Source: Mycobacterium sp. SVM_VP21
Lineage (GTDB): Bacteria; Actinomycetota; Actinomycetes; Mycobacteriales; Mycobacteriaceae
Length of the DNA stretch: 64,000 bases
Reading direction: 5' to 3'
Assembly (NCBI GenBank): GCA_024758765.1
Contig: CP101406.1
Span: forward strand, 496,001-560,000
Below, piece after piece: positions 25,062 through 32,843 of this stretch. Within the stretch, counting starts at the first letter, position 1. Every line of letters starts with the position of its first letter. The notes under the pieces were generated by a model, which worked only from the letters and a program-made list of their open reading frames with translations, did not search any database and had not been told where the DNA came from. A program made the position numbers and the translations under genes.

Positions 25062-26522
25062 CTAGGCCACCACTCGGATGTGCTCGAGTAACGAGTCGGC
25101 AGCGTCGGGCAACGCCATCCCGGCGGCCAGCCCAGAGCGCAGATAGTCGATGACAGCGGTGTTGAGCCGTTCGCCGGGCACCACAGCCGGCACTCCCGGC
25201 GGATACGGCGTGATCTGCTCTGCTGCGATACGGCCGGCAGCTCGTGATGCGGCGATCATCTCGGTAGCGCCAAAGAATGCATCCCGGGGCAACTGCACGG
25301 TCTCCAGCTGCAGTTCCTGCGGCGAGGGCAGACGGATCTCCGGCGGTCGTTGGAAAGACGTTGCGGCGTCGCGCCACCCGCGCAGCGCCTCCAGCAGCCG
25401 GTCAGTCGTTCCGTGGTCATCGGCGAAGGACATGGTGACCAGGATCCGCCGGTGGTCGGCCAATCCCACGTCGAGGCAGCGCTGTTCGCGGAGCCAGTCC
25501 CGGGCCTGATAGCCCGACGTCCCGGTTGCCGATACGTCGACCAGCACCTGCAGCCGGTCCAGATCGTGGGAGGCCTCCGCACCGAGCAGCGCATGTTCGA
25601 GCACTTCGACGTCCGGAATCTCATCGATACGCCCGCGCACGTCGCGCGCCAACTTGATTGCGGCATCCAGCAGTTCATGTCCGTGGTACACCATCTGGCG
25701 ACGCCAGCCGTCCAGTGCTGCGTAGATCGGCACGCTGGGACTGGTGGTCATCAACAGATCGGCGCACGCCGTCAGTCGCTCCCGGTCGATGAGATCACCT
25801 TGGATGTGGTAAACGGAGCCCTGCTCGAATCCCGCGCCCATCTTGTGCACGCTGACCACGCAGACGTCGGCGCCGGAGTCCATCGCCCAGGTCGGCAGGT
25901 CTTCGTGGAAGGGCAGGTGGGCGCCCCACGCCTCATCGACGATCAGCGGCTTGCCACGTTCATGACAGATCTCGGCGATGGCGGCCAGGTCTGCGCAGGT
26001 GCCGTACGGCGACGGGCTGACCACCAGCGCGCCCGCTGCGTCGGGATTCTCCTCCCACGCACCGGCAACCCGTTCCGGTGACGGCGGATGGCACAGATGC
26101 CGTTCGGCGTCCCAGCGCGGGGCGATCCAGCGCGGTTGGATGCCGGAGAAGATCAACCCACCCACCACAGACTTGTGACTGTCGCGCGGCAGCAGCAGCC
26201 CACCGCCCGCGCCGCCGGCCACCGCCATCATCGCGGCACGAACGGAAAGCGAACTGCCACAGGTGGAGAAGAATGCCGTCGAGGCACCAACGGCGTCGGC
26301 CATCAGTTGCTCGGCATCGGTCAAGTACTCTGCGCGTGCTTCCCAGTCATCCAAGCCGCCGCGGGCGAGCACATCGGCACGGAACAGGTCGGCCCCCAAC
26401 ACCTCGAGCACTGATGTGTCTGCGCCACGTCCCCGGCGGTGCCCGGGAGGGTTGAACCCATATCGGTCCTTGCGGTGATAGTCGGCCAGGGCTTCCAGCA
26501 CAGGTGCTCGGCGCTGATCCAT
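25062..26522 (-). CDS. Orn/Lys/Arg decarboxylase-family PLP enzyme (short form)
   Basis: The 486-residue protein is a fold type I PLP decarboxylase of the short Bacillus SpeA type, without the N-terminal wing domain of E. coli enzymes. F-N-P-P-G-H near residue 23, D-E-A-W-G-A-H-L-P-F and the Schiff-base lysine in S-V-H-K-M-G-A-G-F are visible. It should decarboxylate lysine, ornithine or arginine, giving polyamines or acid resistance. It lies 21 bp after the small membrane gene in the pfpI transcription unit and is therefore probably under the same SigF-type promoter. Confidence 0.88.
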   Translation of the reverse strand: MDQRRAPVLEALADYHRKDRYGFNPPGHRRGRGADTSVLEVLGADLFRADVLARGGLDDWEARAEYLTDAEQLMADAVGASTAFFSTCGSSLSVRAAMMAVAGGAGGGLLLPRDSHKSVVGGLIFSGIQPRWIAPRWDAERHLCHPPSPERVAGAWEENPDAAGALVVSPSPYGTCADLAAIAEICHERGKPLIVDEAWGAHLPFHEDLPTWAMDSGADVCVVSVHKMGAGFEQGSVYHIQGDLIDRERLTACADLLMTTSPSVPIYAALDGWRRQMVYHGHELLDAAIKLARDVRGRIDEIPDVEVLEHALLGAEASHDLDRLQVLVDVSATGTSGYQARDWLREQRCLDVGLADHRRILVTMSFADDHGTTDRLLEALRGWRDAATSFQRPPEIRLPSPQELQLETVQLPRDAFFGATEMIAASRAAGRIAAEQITPYPPGVPAVVPGERLNTAVIDYLRSGLAAGMALPDAADSLLEHIRVVA

Positions 26523-26543
26523 ATCGACGAGCCTCCTGTCTCT

Positions 26544-26891
26544 CTAGTGCCGGAAGGCGATCACCAGCGCCAACAGATCGACCCCCAGCAGCGCCCAACC
26601 GGCCACCGGCACCAGGAAGCCACGCCGGCGTCCCGCTGTGAAAAATGAGGCCAGGATGGTCAATGCGGCAATGGCCGGCGCGCCGTAATAGAGCAGTCCG
26701 AAGACCGCTCCGCTGGGCCCGAGGTCGGGGCACTCCGCGGTGCTGCAGGCGGCGGTGCTCATCACCGCGCCGGTCGCTACCACCATCACCAAGGCGGCCC
26801 CGGCGGCGGTCAGCAGAGCAGCGGCCCAGTTCACCCAGAGTCGGGCGCGGCGGTTGTCGGTCTCGACCGGTACCGGCATCGGTTCGGCCAT
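26544..26891 (-). CDS. Four-helix membrane protein with paired cysteines
   Basis: The 115-residue protein has four predicted transmembrane segments. In the loop after the first helix pair it carries C-x4-C-P-D-L-G, which recurs as C-x4-C-P-E-L in the protein encoded at 35293. The overall sequences are alike (N-W-A-A-A-L-L-T-A against N-W-A-L-S-L-L-T-A), so the two are paralogues. ATG 26891 overlaps the stop of the pfpI-type gene (TGATG). Family and function are not recognised. Confidence 0.75.
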   Translation of the reverse strand: MAEPMPVPVETDNRRARLWVNWAAALLTAAGAALVMVVATGAVMSTAACSTAECPDLGPSGAVFGLLYYGAPAIAALTILASFFTAGRRRGFLVPVAGWALLGVDLLALVIAFRH

Positions 26892-27460
26892 CACAACGTC
26901 GCCTCGCGTGTCGCGAACTCCGCCACCAGGGCATCGCAGAAGGCCGGCAGGTCGTCGGGTTTACGGCTCGACAAGAGGATCGATGGCCCGCAGTCGCAGC
27001 GCACCAACTCCTCGTCCACCCAATCACCGCCCGCATTGACGATGTCGGTACGCAAGCTCGGCCACGACGTAATCCGCCGGCCGGCAACGACTCCGGCCTC
27101 CACCAGCGTCCACGGGCCATGGCAGATGACAGCGACCGGTTTGCCGACATCGAAGAACTCGCGCACGAACGACACCGCGCGTTCATCGGTACGCAACTGG
27201 TCGGGGTTGGCCACCCCGCCCGGCAAGACCAGCGCATCGAAGTCATCCGCCGACCCATCCTCGACCTGCCGGTCCACATCGAATTTGTCGGCACGGTCCA
27301 GGTGGTTGAAGGCCTGAACCGGGCCATCGGCGGTGGACACCAGCACCGGACGCCCACCGGCCTCAGTGACCGCGCGCCACGGTTCGGTCAGCTCGACCTG
27401 TTCGACGCCTTCCGGCGCCACCAGAAATGCGACCCGTCGTCCTTCCAACGGTCCGGACAT
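26891..27460 (-). CDS. PfpI/DJ-1-family type 1 glutamine amidotransferase-like protein
   Basis: The 189-residue protein matches the PfpI/YhbO branch of the DJ-1 superfamily, thought to act as deglycases or chaperones under stress. The nucleophile elbow is V-I-C-H-G-P-W-T-L near residue 115, with Cys followed by His, and the upstream acidic residue lies in G-V-E-Q-V-E-L. AGGAGAG precedes ATG 27460; the longer frame upstream is not coding. It heads an operon with the membrane protein and the decarboxylase. Confidence 0.9.
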   Translation of the reverse strand: MSGPLEGRRVAFLVAPEGVEQVELTEPWRAVTEAGGRPVLVSTADGPVQAFNHLDRADKFDVDRQVEDGSADDFDALVLPGGVANPDQLRTDERAVSFVREFFDVGKPVAVICHGPWTLVEAGVVAGRRITSWPSLRTDIVNAGGDWVDEELVRCDCGPSILLSSRKPDDLPAFCDALVAEFATREATL

Positions 27461-27901
27461 GACCTCTCCTTTCTGTGCTGCAGTCAGGTCCCCCGGTAGC
27501 GACCCGCATACCCGGCTGCCCGGTCCCACAAACGAAGCGGTGTAGCAAGCCAATTGCGGGGGTACCCCGCCGTAATGGATTGGCGGACCGGACGCGTTGC
27601 TCCGGTTATAGGCGCGCTCATGTGTCGGCCGCTCGCCGATCTTCTTGCACGCCACCATCCCGGCGTGCCATCGACCACCGGGCCGGCCTACCGTCCGGGC
27701 CGGCCCGGTCCGCACCACTGCCCGGCAACCGGCAGCGCAGCAGTAATACAGCGCCCGCCAGCGTGAGCAGTGGTACGTGCGGTTCCCGGCAGCGTCTCTC
27801 GCCCAACCAGCGGGGAGCGGCTGGATTGCCGCGACGGCCACGGTTACCGCCACGGCAATCCAGCCGATGGGTATCCCGGCTGCGGTCTATGAAGCCATCC
27901 T
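27461..27901. other. Intergenic stretch, no gene supported
   Basis: The 441 bp between the pfpI-type gene and the TB8.4-type gene hold the SigF-type promoter at 27508-27533 and a short palindrome GGGGTACCCC at about 27557-27572. Open frames on both strands here have no ribosome-binding site and no recognisable protein. Confidence 0.5.
27508..27533 (-). promoter_or_regulatory. SigF-type promoter before the pfpI operon
   Basis: Minus strand GTTT (27533-27530), 16-bp spacer, GGGTAT (27513-27508): a full match to the mycobacterial SigF pattern. Leader of about 40 bases to ATG 27460. Confidence 0.75.
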
Positions 27902-28327
27902 TCAGTACTTGTTGCAGGTCTTGGCGATGGGACCGACCATGTTGACGAACGGCGCCGCTTCCGGCACCCCCTGTGCCTGCTGAAGCATCTGCTCACGCTG
28001 CGGCGCCGGTGAGGCGAGGAAGTTCTGCAAGAAAGACTGAGCCATCGGCGTGGCGTCGAATTGTGCCGCGGTATCCGGTGACTGAGCATTCATGGCCGCC
28101 ACCACCTGCGAATAACTACATGTCGTGTTCACCGCGGGATTCTGCGACCACTGGCTCGGCTGCCCCGGCTGGTTCGGCTGACCCGGTTGAGCCGGCTGGC
28201 CGGGTTGGCCCGGTTGGGTCGGCTGAGGTGGCTGCCCCGGTTCGGCGTTCGCCAGTCCGATGCCGCCTGCCAACGCCAGCGCCATGCCGCCGACAGCGGC
28301 AAGCCTGATCAAAGACGTTGTGATCAT
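27902..28327 (-). CDS. TB8.4-type secreted protein with Gln/Pro/Gly repeat insert
   Basis: The 141-residue protein has a signal peptide (M-I-T-T-S-L-I-R-L, cleavage near A-N-A-E-P at about 28), then about ten short Q-P-G-Q-P-type repeats (residues 30-60), then a helical domain with the paired cysteines of the TB8.4/hemophore-like family (N-T-T-C-S-Y-S-Q-V-V-A-A-M-N and I-A-K-T-C-N-K-Y at the end). M. tuberculosis Rv1174c has the domain without this repeat insert. Members are secreted, and some relatives bind heme. Confidence 0.85.
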   Translation of the reverse strand: MITTSLIRLAAVGGMALALAGGIGLANAEPGQPPQPTQPGQPGQPAQPGQPNQPGQPSQWSQNPAVNTTCSYSQVVAAMNAQSPDTAAQFDATPMAQSFLQNFLASPAPQREQMLQQAQGVPEAAPFVNMVGPIAKTCNKY

Positions 28328-28425
28328 TGGTTTCTCCCCTTCAATTCATGTTCCGTCGACGACGGCACCGGGTTAGGCTTGCCGTTTTCGCCCGAGCTAA
28401 ACCCCGGTTTGCCGCCGGGAGCAAT

Positions 28426-28452
28426 GGTTTGCCCACTGTTTACAGCGGGTAC
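28426..28452 (+). promoter_or_regulatory. SigF-type promoter before the second cutinase
   Basis: GGTTT (28426-28430), 16-bp spacer, GGGTAC (28447-28452): a full match to the SigF pattern. GTG 28465 is only 13 bases beyond GGGTA, so the transcript is leaderless or nearly so. This promoter also argues against the upstream in-frame GTG at 28327. Confidence 0.75.
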
Positions 28453-28464
28453 GGACCAAGTGCT

Positions 28465-29136
28465 GTGATTACTCGAATCCTCACCGTGGTGGGCCTGTCG
28501 AGTTGCGCGCTGCTGTGCTGGCCGGGCCCCGGCGAAGCGGCCGCATCCGGATGCCCCGACATTCAAGTCGTGTTCGCTCGCGGCACCGGGGAACCGCCCG
28601 GTGTCGGCTGGATGGGCCAGCAGTTCGTCGACGCACTACGGTGGCGCACCTGGGGACGCACCGTGGACGTTTACCCGGTCGACTTTCCCGCCGTGCCCGA
28701 ATTCGGTCCCTCCGCTGCGGGTGTCAGCGATGCAGCCGACCACATCCGCGACACGGTGGCGAGTTGCCCGAGCACCCAAATGGTCCTCGGCGGATATTCA
28801 CGTGGCGCGGCCCTGATCGGATACCTCACCGAACCGAGCGCCAGACTCGGGGCACCGTTAGCACCCGCTGCGGCCGACCACGTCGCCGCGGTGGCGCTGC
28901 TGGGAAGGCCATCAGCGGCGTTCCTGAACTCCATCGGCGCTCCGCCGCTGGAGATCGGTTCGGGCTACACCGGCAAAACGATCGACCTGTGCGCGCCGGG
29001 TGATCCAGTCTGCTCGGTGGGCGGTGACGGTGCCGCGCATGCGGCATACGCGGCCAACGGAATGACGGCACAAGCGGCGGACTTCGCCGTCGACCACCTC
29101 AGGCCACCCGAAAGCGTTCCAGATCAACCGCTTTGA
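28465..29136 (+). CDS. Secreted cutinase-family esterase
   Basis: The 223-residue protein has a signal peptide (V-I-T-R-I-L-T-V-V-G, cleavage near G-E-A-A-A-S-G) and a cutinase domain close to that encoded at 22353: D-I-Q-V-V-F-A-R-G-T-G-E-P-P-G-V, nucleophile in G-G-Y-S-R-G-A-A-L, and C-A-P-G-D-P-V-C-S...H-A-A-Y for Asp and His. It acts outside the cytoplasm on lipid esters. The longer frame from 28327 would bury the signal peptide, so GTG 28465 is chosen. Confidence 0.88.
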   Translation: MITRILTVVGLSSCALLCWPGPGEAAASGCPDIQVVFARGTGEPPGVGWMGQQFVDALRWRTWGRTVDVYPVDFPAVPEFGPSAAGVSDAADHIRDTVASCPSTQMVLGGYSRGAALIGYLTEPSARLGAPLAPAAADHVAAVALLGRPSAAFLNSIGAPPLEIGSGYTGKTIDLCAPGDPVCSVGGDGAAHAAYAANGMTAQAADFAVDHLRPPESVPDQPL

Positions 29137-29346
29137 CCGTCAATCCTGCCCAGCGGAGCTGCGGTCGGGACGCAACACCCCGCCCGCTTGCGGTGGTAGC
29201 ACACCGGCGAAGGCCATCCGCGTGGCGTCCACCGCGGGGTCGCGGCCGACTGCCAGGGTCTTCGGGAGCGCGTTGCCGTCTGCCGTCTCGGTGCCGGCAA
29301 CACACCGGTTGACAGGCCCACGCACTGCTGAGCGTGATCTGCACAC

Positions 29347-29370
29347 GTTTCACCACCGCCCCGCGGGGTA
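29347..29370 (+). promoter_or_regulatory. SigF-type promoter before the FAD/Rieske gene
   Basis: GTTT (29347-29350), 15-bp spacer, GGGTA (29366-29370), then exactly ten bases to ATG 29381. No ribosome-binding site separates them. Confidence 0.7.
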
Positions 29371-29380
29371 CTGATCGACC

Positions 29381-30883
29381 ATGACCTCGTTGTGGCTTGC
29401 CGACCGGATCGCAACATCACCGGCTTCGGGCACCGCTGAAGATCTGCCCGGTATCGCCGACGTGGTGGTGGCCGGTGCCGGTATCACCGGTCTGATGACC
29501 GCGGTGCTACTGGCACGCGCAGGCCGCCAAGTGCTGGTGCTGGAGGCCAGGACGGTCGGAGGCTGCGCGACCGGCAACACCACCGCCAAAATCAGCCTGC
29601 TGCAGGGCACCCAGCTGTCGACGATCTCGGCGAAGCAGGGCAAGAGCCTGGCCGCTGCATACCTGGACGGCAACCGCACCGGACAGGACTGGCTGCTGTC
29701 GTTCTGCGCGGCTACCGGAGTGCCGGTCCAGCGCGAGGACGCCTACAGTTTCGCCCAGTCTGAGCGTGGGGTGGCGGCAGCGCGCGCCGAGTTCGAGGCC
29801 TGCCGGGCACTGGGGCTGCCGGCAACCTGGGAGGCGCACGCCGACGTGCCGTTTGACTACCACGGCGGTGTCCGACTGGGCGAACAGGCACAGTTCGACC
29901 CGATGCCGCTTCTCGACGCACTGCGCGCCGAACTGCTCACCAGCGGTGGACAACTGCTGGAACACACTCGGGTGCAGCGTGTTTCCACCAACCGTCGCGG
30001 CCTTCGGCTAGAAGTCGACGGCCCGCACCGGCACGCCGAACTGCAGGCCACCCACCTGGTGCTGGCCACCGGAATCCCGATCTTGGACCGCGGCGGATAC
30101 TTCGCCCGCGTCAAACCCAGCCGGTCATACTGCATGGCTTTCGACGTGCCCGGCGAGGTCACCCGCCCCATGATGATCTCCACCGATTCACCGACGCGCT
30201 CGCTGCGCTATGCCCCGGTCGACGGCTCAGAACTACTCCTGGTCGGCGGGGCCGGGCACACCGTCGGCCGCGAAAAGCACCCGATCGACGCGCTAGCCGA
30301 ACTCGAGTCATGGGCGGTCAGGCATTACCCGGGCGCCACCCGCACGCACCTGTGGTCAGCGCAGGACTACGCGCCCATCGGCGAGCTGCCCTATGTCGGT
30401 CCTATCCTTCCGGAGAACGACACCATCTACGTGGCAACCGGTTTCAACAAATGGGGCATGACCAACGGGGCCGCCGCTGCCCTCGCATTGTCGGGCCGGC
30501 TGCTTGGCGAGCGGCCGCCGTGGGACCGGGCGTTCGCGAGCTGGAGAACCGGTGAGCTACGTGGACTGCCGGCGGCGGCGGCCAATCTTGCGGTCGGCGT
30601 CCACCTGGCGAAAGGCTGGATCACGCCGACGGCCCACGTCGGCCAGCAGTGCCTGGGCACGGACGCCGGCGTGGTCAGCGGGCCACCGTGGCGCCTGCAG
30701 GCCCACTGCCGAGTGGACGGTGTCGAACACCGCCTCTCCCCGGTCTGCCCCCACCTGGGTGGCATCGTCACCTGGAACGACGCCGATCGAGCCTGGGAGT
30801 GCCCGCTGCACGGATCACGCTTCACCCCCGACGGGACCCTTCTGGAAGGCCCGGCCACCCGCGGGCTGGCCGCCAGCAGCTGA
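29381..30883 (+). CDS. FAD-dependent oxidoreductase fused to a Rieske [2Fe-2S] domain
   Basis: The 500-residue protein has an N-terminal DAO-type FAD domain (V-V-V-A-G-A-G-I-T-G-L near residue 30; V-G-G-C-A-T-G-N-T-T) and a C-terminal Rieske domain with ligands in C-P-H-L-G-G and C-P-L-H-G-S-R-F (about 460-490). Bacillus and actinobacterial proteins of this layout (YhfW type) are oxidoreductases of unknown substrate. The single chain joins flavin and iron-sulfur centres. The SigF-type promoter implies stationary-phase or stress expression. Confidence 0.9.
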   Translation: MTSLWLADRIATSPASGTAEDLPGIADVVVAGAGITGLMTAVLLARAGRQVLVLEARTVGGCATGNTTAKISLLQGTQLSTISAKQGKSLAAAYLDGNRTGQDWLLSFCAATGVPVQREDAYSFAQSERGVAAARAEFEACRALGLPATWEAHADVPFDYHGGVRLGEQAQFDPMPLLDALRAELLTSGGQLLEHTRVQRVSTNRRGLRLEVDGPHRHAELQATHLVLATGIPILDRGGYFARVKPSRSYCMAFDVPGEVTRPMMISTDSPTRSLRYAPVDGSELLLVGGAGHTVGREKHPIDALAELESWAVRHYPGATRTHLWSAQDYAPIGELPYVGPILPENDTIYVATGFNKWGMTNGAAAALALSGRLLGERPPWDRAFASWRTGELRGLPAAAANLAVGVHLAKGWITPTAHVGQQCLGTDAGVVSGPPWRLQAHCRVDGVEHRLSPVCPHLGGIVTWNDADRAWECPLHGSRFTPDGTLLEGPATRGLAASS

Positions 30884-30899
30884 GCAGCCGGCCGGCGTC

Positions 30900-30924
30900 G
30901 TTTACCCCACGCCGGGGCGGGTAA
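30900..30924 (+). promoter_or_regulatory. SigF-type promoter before the PPOX-like gene
   Basis: GTTT (30900-30903), 15-bp spacer, GGGTAA (30919-30924). GTG 30972 is about 48 bases downstream. Confidence 0.6.
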
Positions 30925-30971
30925 TCGACCGCTGGGCGGTCAAAGACGGCTGCGAAGCGACGAGGTGCGCG

Positions 30972-31292
30972 GTGTGCATCATCGACCATGCCATGCGTCA
31001 GATCGTCGAGAGCGCAAAGCTGGCGTTCGTGGCCACCGTCTGCGACGACGGTTCGCCGAACCCGTCACCGAAGGAGTCCCTGCCGGTCTACGGGGACGAG
31101 CACCTGGCATTCATGCACATGGCGTCGCCGACGACGGCGGCCGATCTGCGCCGCGACCCGCGCATTGAGGTCAATGTGGTGGACTTCCTCAAACGGCGCG
31201 GCTACCGATTCAAGGGCACCGCACAGTTGCGACCGCCCGGCGACGAGGTCTACGAGTGGCTGCGGCAGGCAGTGGGGACCACAAGCGGATGA
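30972..31292 (+). CDS. Short PPOX-type flavin-binding protein, possibly truncated
   Basis: The 106-residue product matches the pyridoxamine 5'-phosphate oxidase-like split-barrel family (K-L-A-F-V-A-T-V, D-G-S-P-N-P-S-P-K-E-S-L, V-N-V-V-D, R-R-G-Y-R-F-K-G-T-A). It ends where relatives have 30-40 more residues. The next frame (+1) stays open to 31353 and reads D-E-F-G-F-V-G-I-A-E-H-V, so a frameshift near 31280 is possible. ATG 30993 is an alternative start. Convergent with sigF. Confidence 0.6.
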   Translation: MCIIDHAMRQIVESAKLAFVATVCDDGSPNPSPKESLPVYGDEHLAFMHMASPTTAADLRRDPRIEVNVVDFLKRRGYRFKGTAQLRPPGDEVYEWLRQAVGTTSG

Positions 31293-31359
31293 GTTCGGCT
31301 TCGTGGGCATCGCCGAACATGTAGGCCCCGTACAGATCTACGGGCTGCGATGAGCAAGG

Positions 31360-32148
31360 CTACTGCAGCTGATCGCGCAGCTTCGCCAGCGATTTAGCCA
31401 GCAAGCGCGACACGTGCATCTGCGAGATGCCGACCCGCTCGGCGATCTGAGTCTGGGTCATCGACTCGAAGAACCGCAACACCAGCACTGTTCGTTCCCG
31501 CTCCGGAAGGGCGTCCAGCAAGGGCCGCAACGCCTCTCGGTCCTCGATACGGTCCATCCGGGCGTCGACCTCACCGAGGGTGTCAGCGATCGAGCGGACG
31601 TCGTCCTCGTCCGAGCTGCCGCCGCCGTCAATCGACAGCGTGTTGTACGAGCTGCCCGCGACCAGCCCTTCGACCACCTCATCGCGGCTCAACTCGAGCT
31701 CGGCCGCGAGTTCGGAGGCGGTCGGCGCGCGCCCCAGGCGTTGGGAAAGTTCGGCCGTGGCCACCCCCAACCGCAGGTGTAGCTCTTTGAGCCGGCGGGG
31801 CACTTTGACCGACCAGCTGTTGTCGCGGAAGTGGCGGCGGACCTCGCCCATGATCGTCGGCACCGCGAACGAAACGAAATCCGAGCCGGTCTCGACGTCG
31901 AAGCGTGTCACGGCGTTGACCAGACCCACCCGGGCTACTTGGACCAGGTCGTCGCGCAACTCTCCGCGGCCCTCGAATCGGCGAGCAATGTGGTCGGCCA
32001 ACGGCAGACACCGCTCCACGATCTTGTCTTTGCGGTTACAAAAGTCGGGCGAATCGGCATCGTATTGGGCTAGTTCCCGAAACATATCGCCGACATCGGA
32101 ATACTCCGATCCGGACTGTGAGCCGCTGCCGGCGGCACGCGGAGTCAC
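31360..32148 (-). CDS. sigF: RNA polymerase sigma factor SigF
   Basis: The 262-residue sigma factor is of the SigB/SigF group 3 type. Region 2 (L-A-D-H-I-A-R-R-F-E-G-R-G, D-L-V-Q-V-A-R-V-G-L-V-N-A), region 3 and the region 4 helix-turn-helix (T-Q-T-Q-I-A-E-R-V-G-I-S-Q-M-H-V-S-R-L) are complete. It directs stationary-phase and stress transcription from GTTT/GGGTA promoters, which abound in this window. GTG 32148 overlaps the rsbW stop (GTGA), so the two are translated together. Very close to M. tuberculosis SigF. Confidence 0.97.
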   Translation of the reverse strand: MTPRAAGSGSQSGSEYSDVGDMFRELAQYDADSPDFCNRKDKIVERCLPLADHIARRFEGRGELRDDLVQVARVGLVNAVTRFDVETGSDFVSFAVPTIMGEVRRHFRDNSWSVKVPRRLKELHLRLGVATAELSQRLGRAPTASELAAELELSRDEVVEGLVAGSSYNTLSIDGGGSSDEDDVRSIADTLGEVDARMDRIEDREALRPLLDALPERERTVLVLRFFESMTQTQIAERVGISQMHVSRLLAKSLAKLRDQLQ

Positions 32149-32582
32149 CGTCTGGAGTCCGCCCGGCGGGTTGTCAGCGTGACCCCGAATACCTCACCCG
32201 CATTGTCGGATTCATGCGCACCGCGGAATGTCTGGACATCATCGACCAGCGAAGTCAGCACGTGCCAGCTGAAACTTCCCGGAGTCAGTACACCCGCCCC
32301 ATCACCGGCAGCCGACGCCTGGATCGTCACGTGGTCGTCATGCGGGTCGATGACGACTGTCAGCATTGCGCCGGGTGCCGCGCTCCGGATCAGCTGGGTG
32401 CAAAGCTCATCGATCGCCAACCGCAGATCAGAGACGGTGTCGACATCAAGGTCCTCGTAGGTGGCGATCGCACCGACCAACATGCGCACCACCGCCAGGC
32501 TTTCCAACCTGGGCGTAACCCGCAGTTCGACGGCCCGTTCGCTGCACGATCGCTGAGCCCGGTCACTGTCAATGTCGGTCAT
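32145..32582 (-). CDS. rsbW: Anti-sigma-F factor RsbW (UsfX)
   Basis: The 145-residue protein is the HATPase-fold anti-sigma factor that binds SigF. The N-box region reads L-R-L-A-I-D-E-L-C-T-Q-L, with Thr in place of the usual Asn, as is common in the mycobacterial protein. Length equals that of M. tuberculosis UsfX. GGAGG precedes ATG 32582. The order usfY-rsbW-sigF on the minus strand is the conserved mycobacterial operon. STAS antagonists encoded elsewhere in the window are candidate partners. Confidence 0.94.
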   Translation of the reverse strand: MTDIDSDRAQRSCSERAVELRVTPRLESLAVVRMLVGAIATYEDLDVDTVSDLRLAIDELCTQLIRSAAPGAMLTVVIDPHDDHVTIQASAAGDGAGVLTPGSFSWHVLTSLVDDVQTFRGAHESDNAGEVFGVTLTTRRADSRR

Positions 32583-32733
32583 GAGGCCTCCCGGCGAAAT
32601 CGGACCGAGACTACTGCTGCGTGTCAATCGACTGCTCACCACCCTCGCCCGCAGGCACCCTCGCGCATTCCGCCCTGAGCCGACACCGTCAACATCGCAC
32701 GCCGGCCGCCCGGAGATCAGTCATGGGAAGTCT

Positions 32734-32759
32734 GTACCCGATCGCCAGGGAACTCAATC
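32734..32759 (-). promoter_or_regulatory. Candidate SigF autoregulatory promoter before rsbW
   Basis: Minus strand GATT (32759-32756), 16-bp spacer, GGGTAC (32739-32734). The -35 is imperfect. It lies about 150 bp before rsbW, in the place of the known SigF-dependent usfX promoter of mycobacteria. Confidence 0.5.
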
Positions 32760-32768
32760 ATCGATTTC

Positions 32769-32797
32769 GGCGCCTAGTCATTTTGGCGCCCAGTCAT
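32769..32797. repeat. Direct repeats upstream of the rsbW promoter
   Basis: GGCGCCTAGTCAT (32769-32781) and GGCGCCCAGTCAT (32785-32797) are 12/13 identical and 16 bp apart. They sit just upstream of the candidate -35, a usual place for an activator. Confidence 0.5.
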
Positions 32798-32801
32798 AGA
32801 G

Positions 32802-32829
32802 CGGCCCGGCCGGAACACCGGCCGGGCCG
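32802..32829 (-). terminator. Hairpin terminator after usfY
   Basis: A perfect 12-bp GC-only stem (32802-32813 with 32818-32829) with an AACA loop lies 14 bp after the usfY stop and separates it from the rsbW promoter. Confidence 0.8.
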
Positions 32830-32843
32830 ACTTGCCCCCCGGG

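Noticed and set aside
27555..27572. GGGGTACCCC palindrome as a second SigF -10
   Set aside because: No GTTT-like -35 at 15-17 bp on either strand.
29140..29346. 68-codon minus-strand frame between the cutinase and FAD-Rieske genes
   Set aside because: Some coding-like character but no ribosome-binding site and no recognised family; it overlaps a promoter on the other strand.
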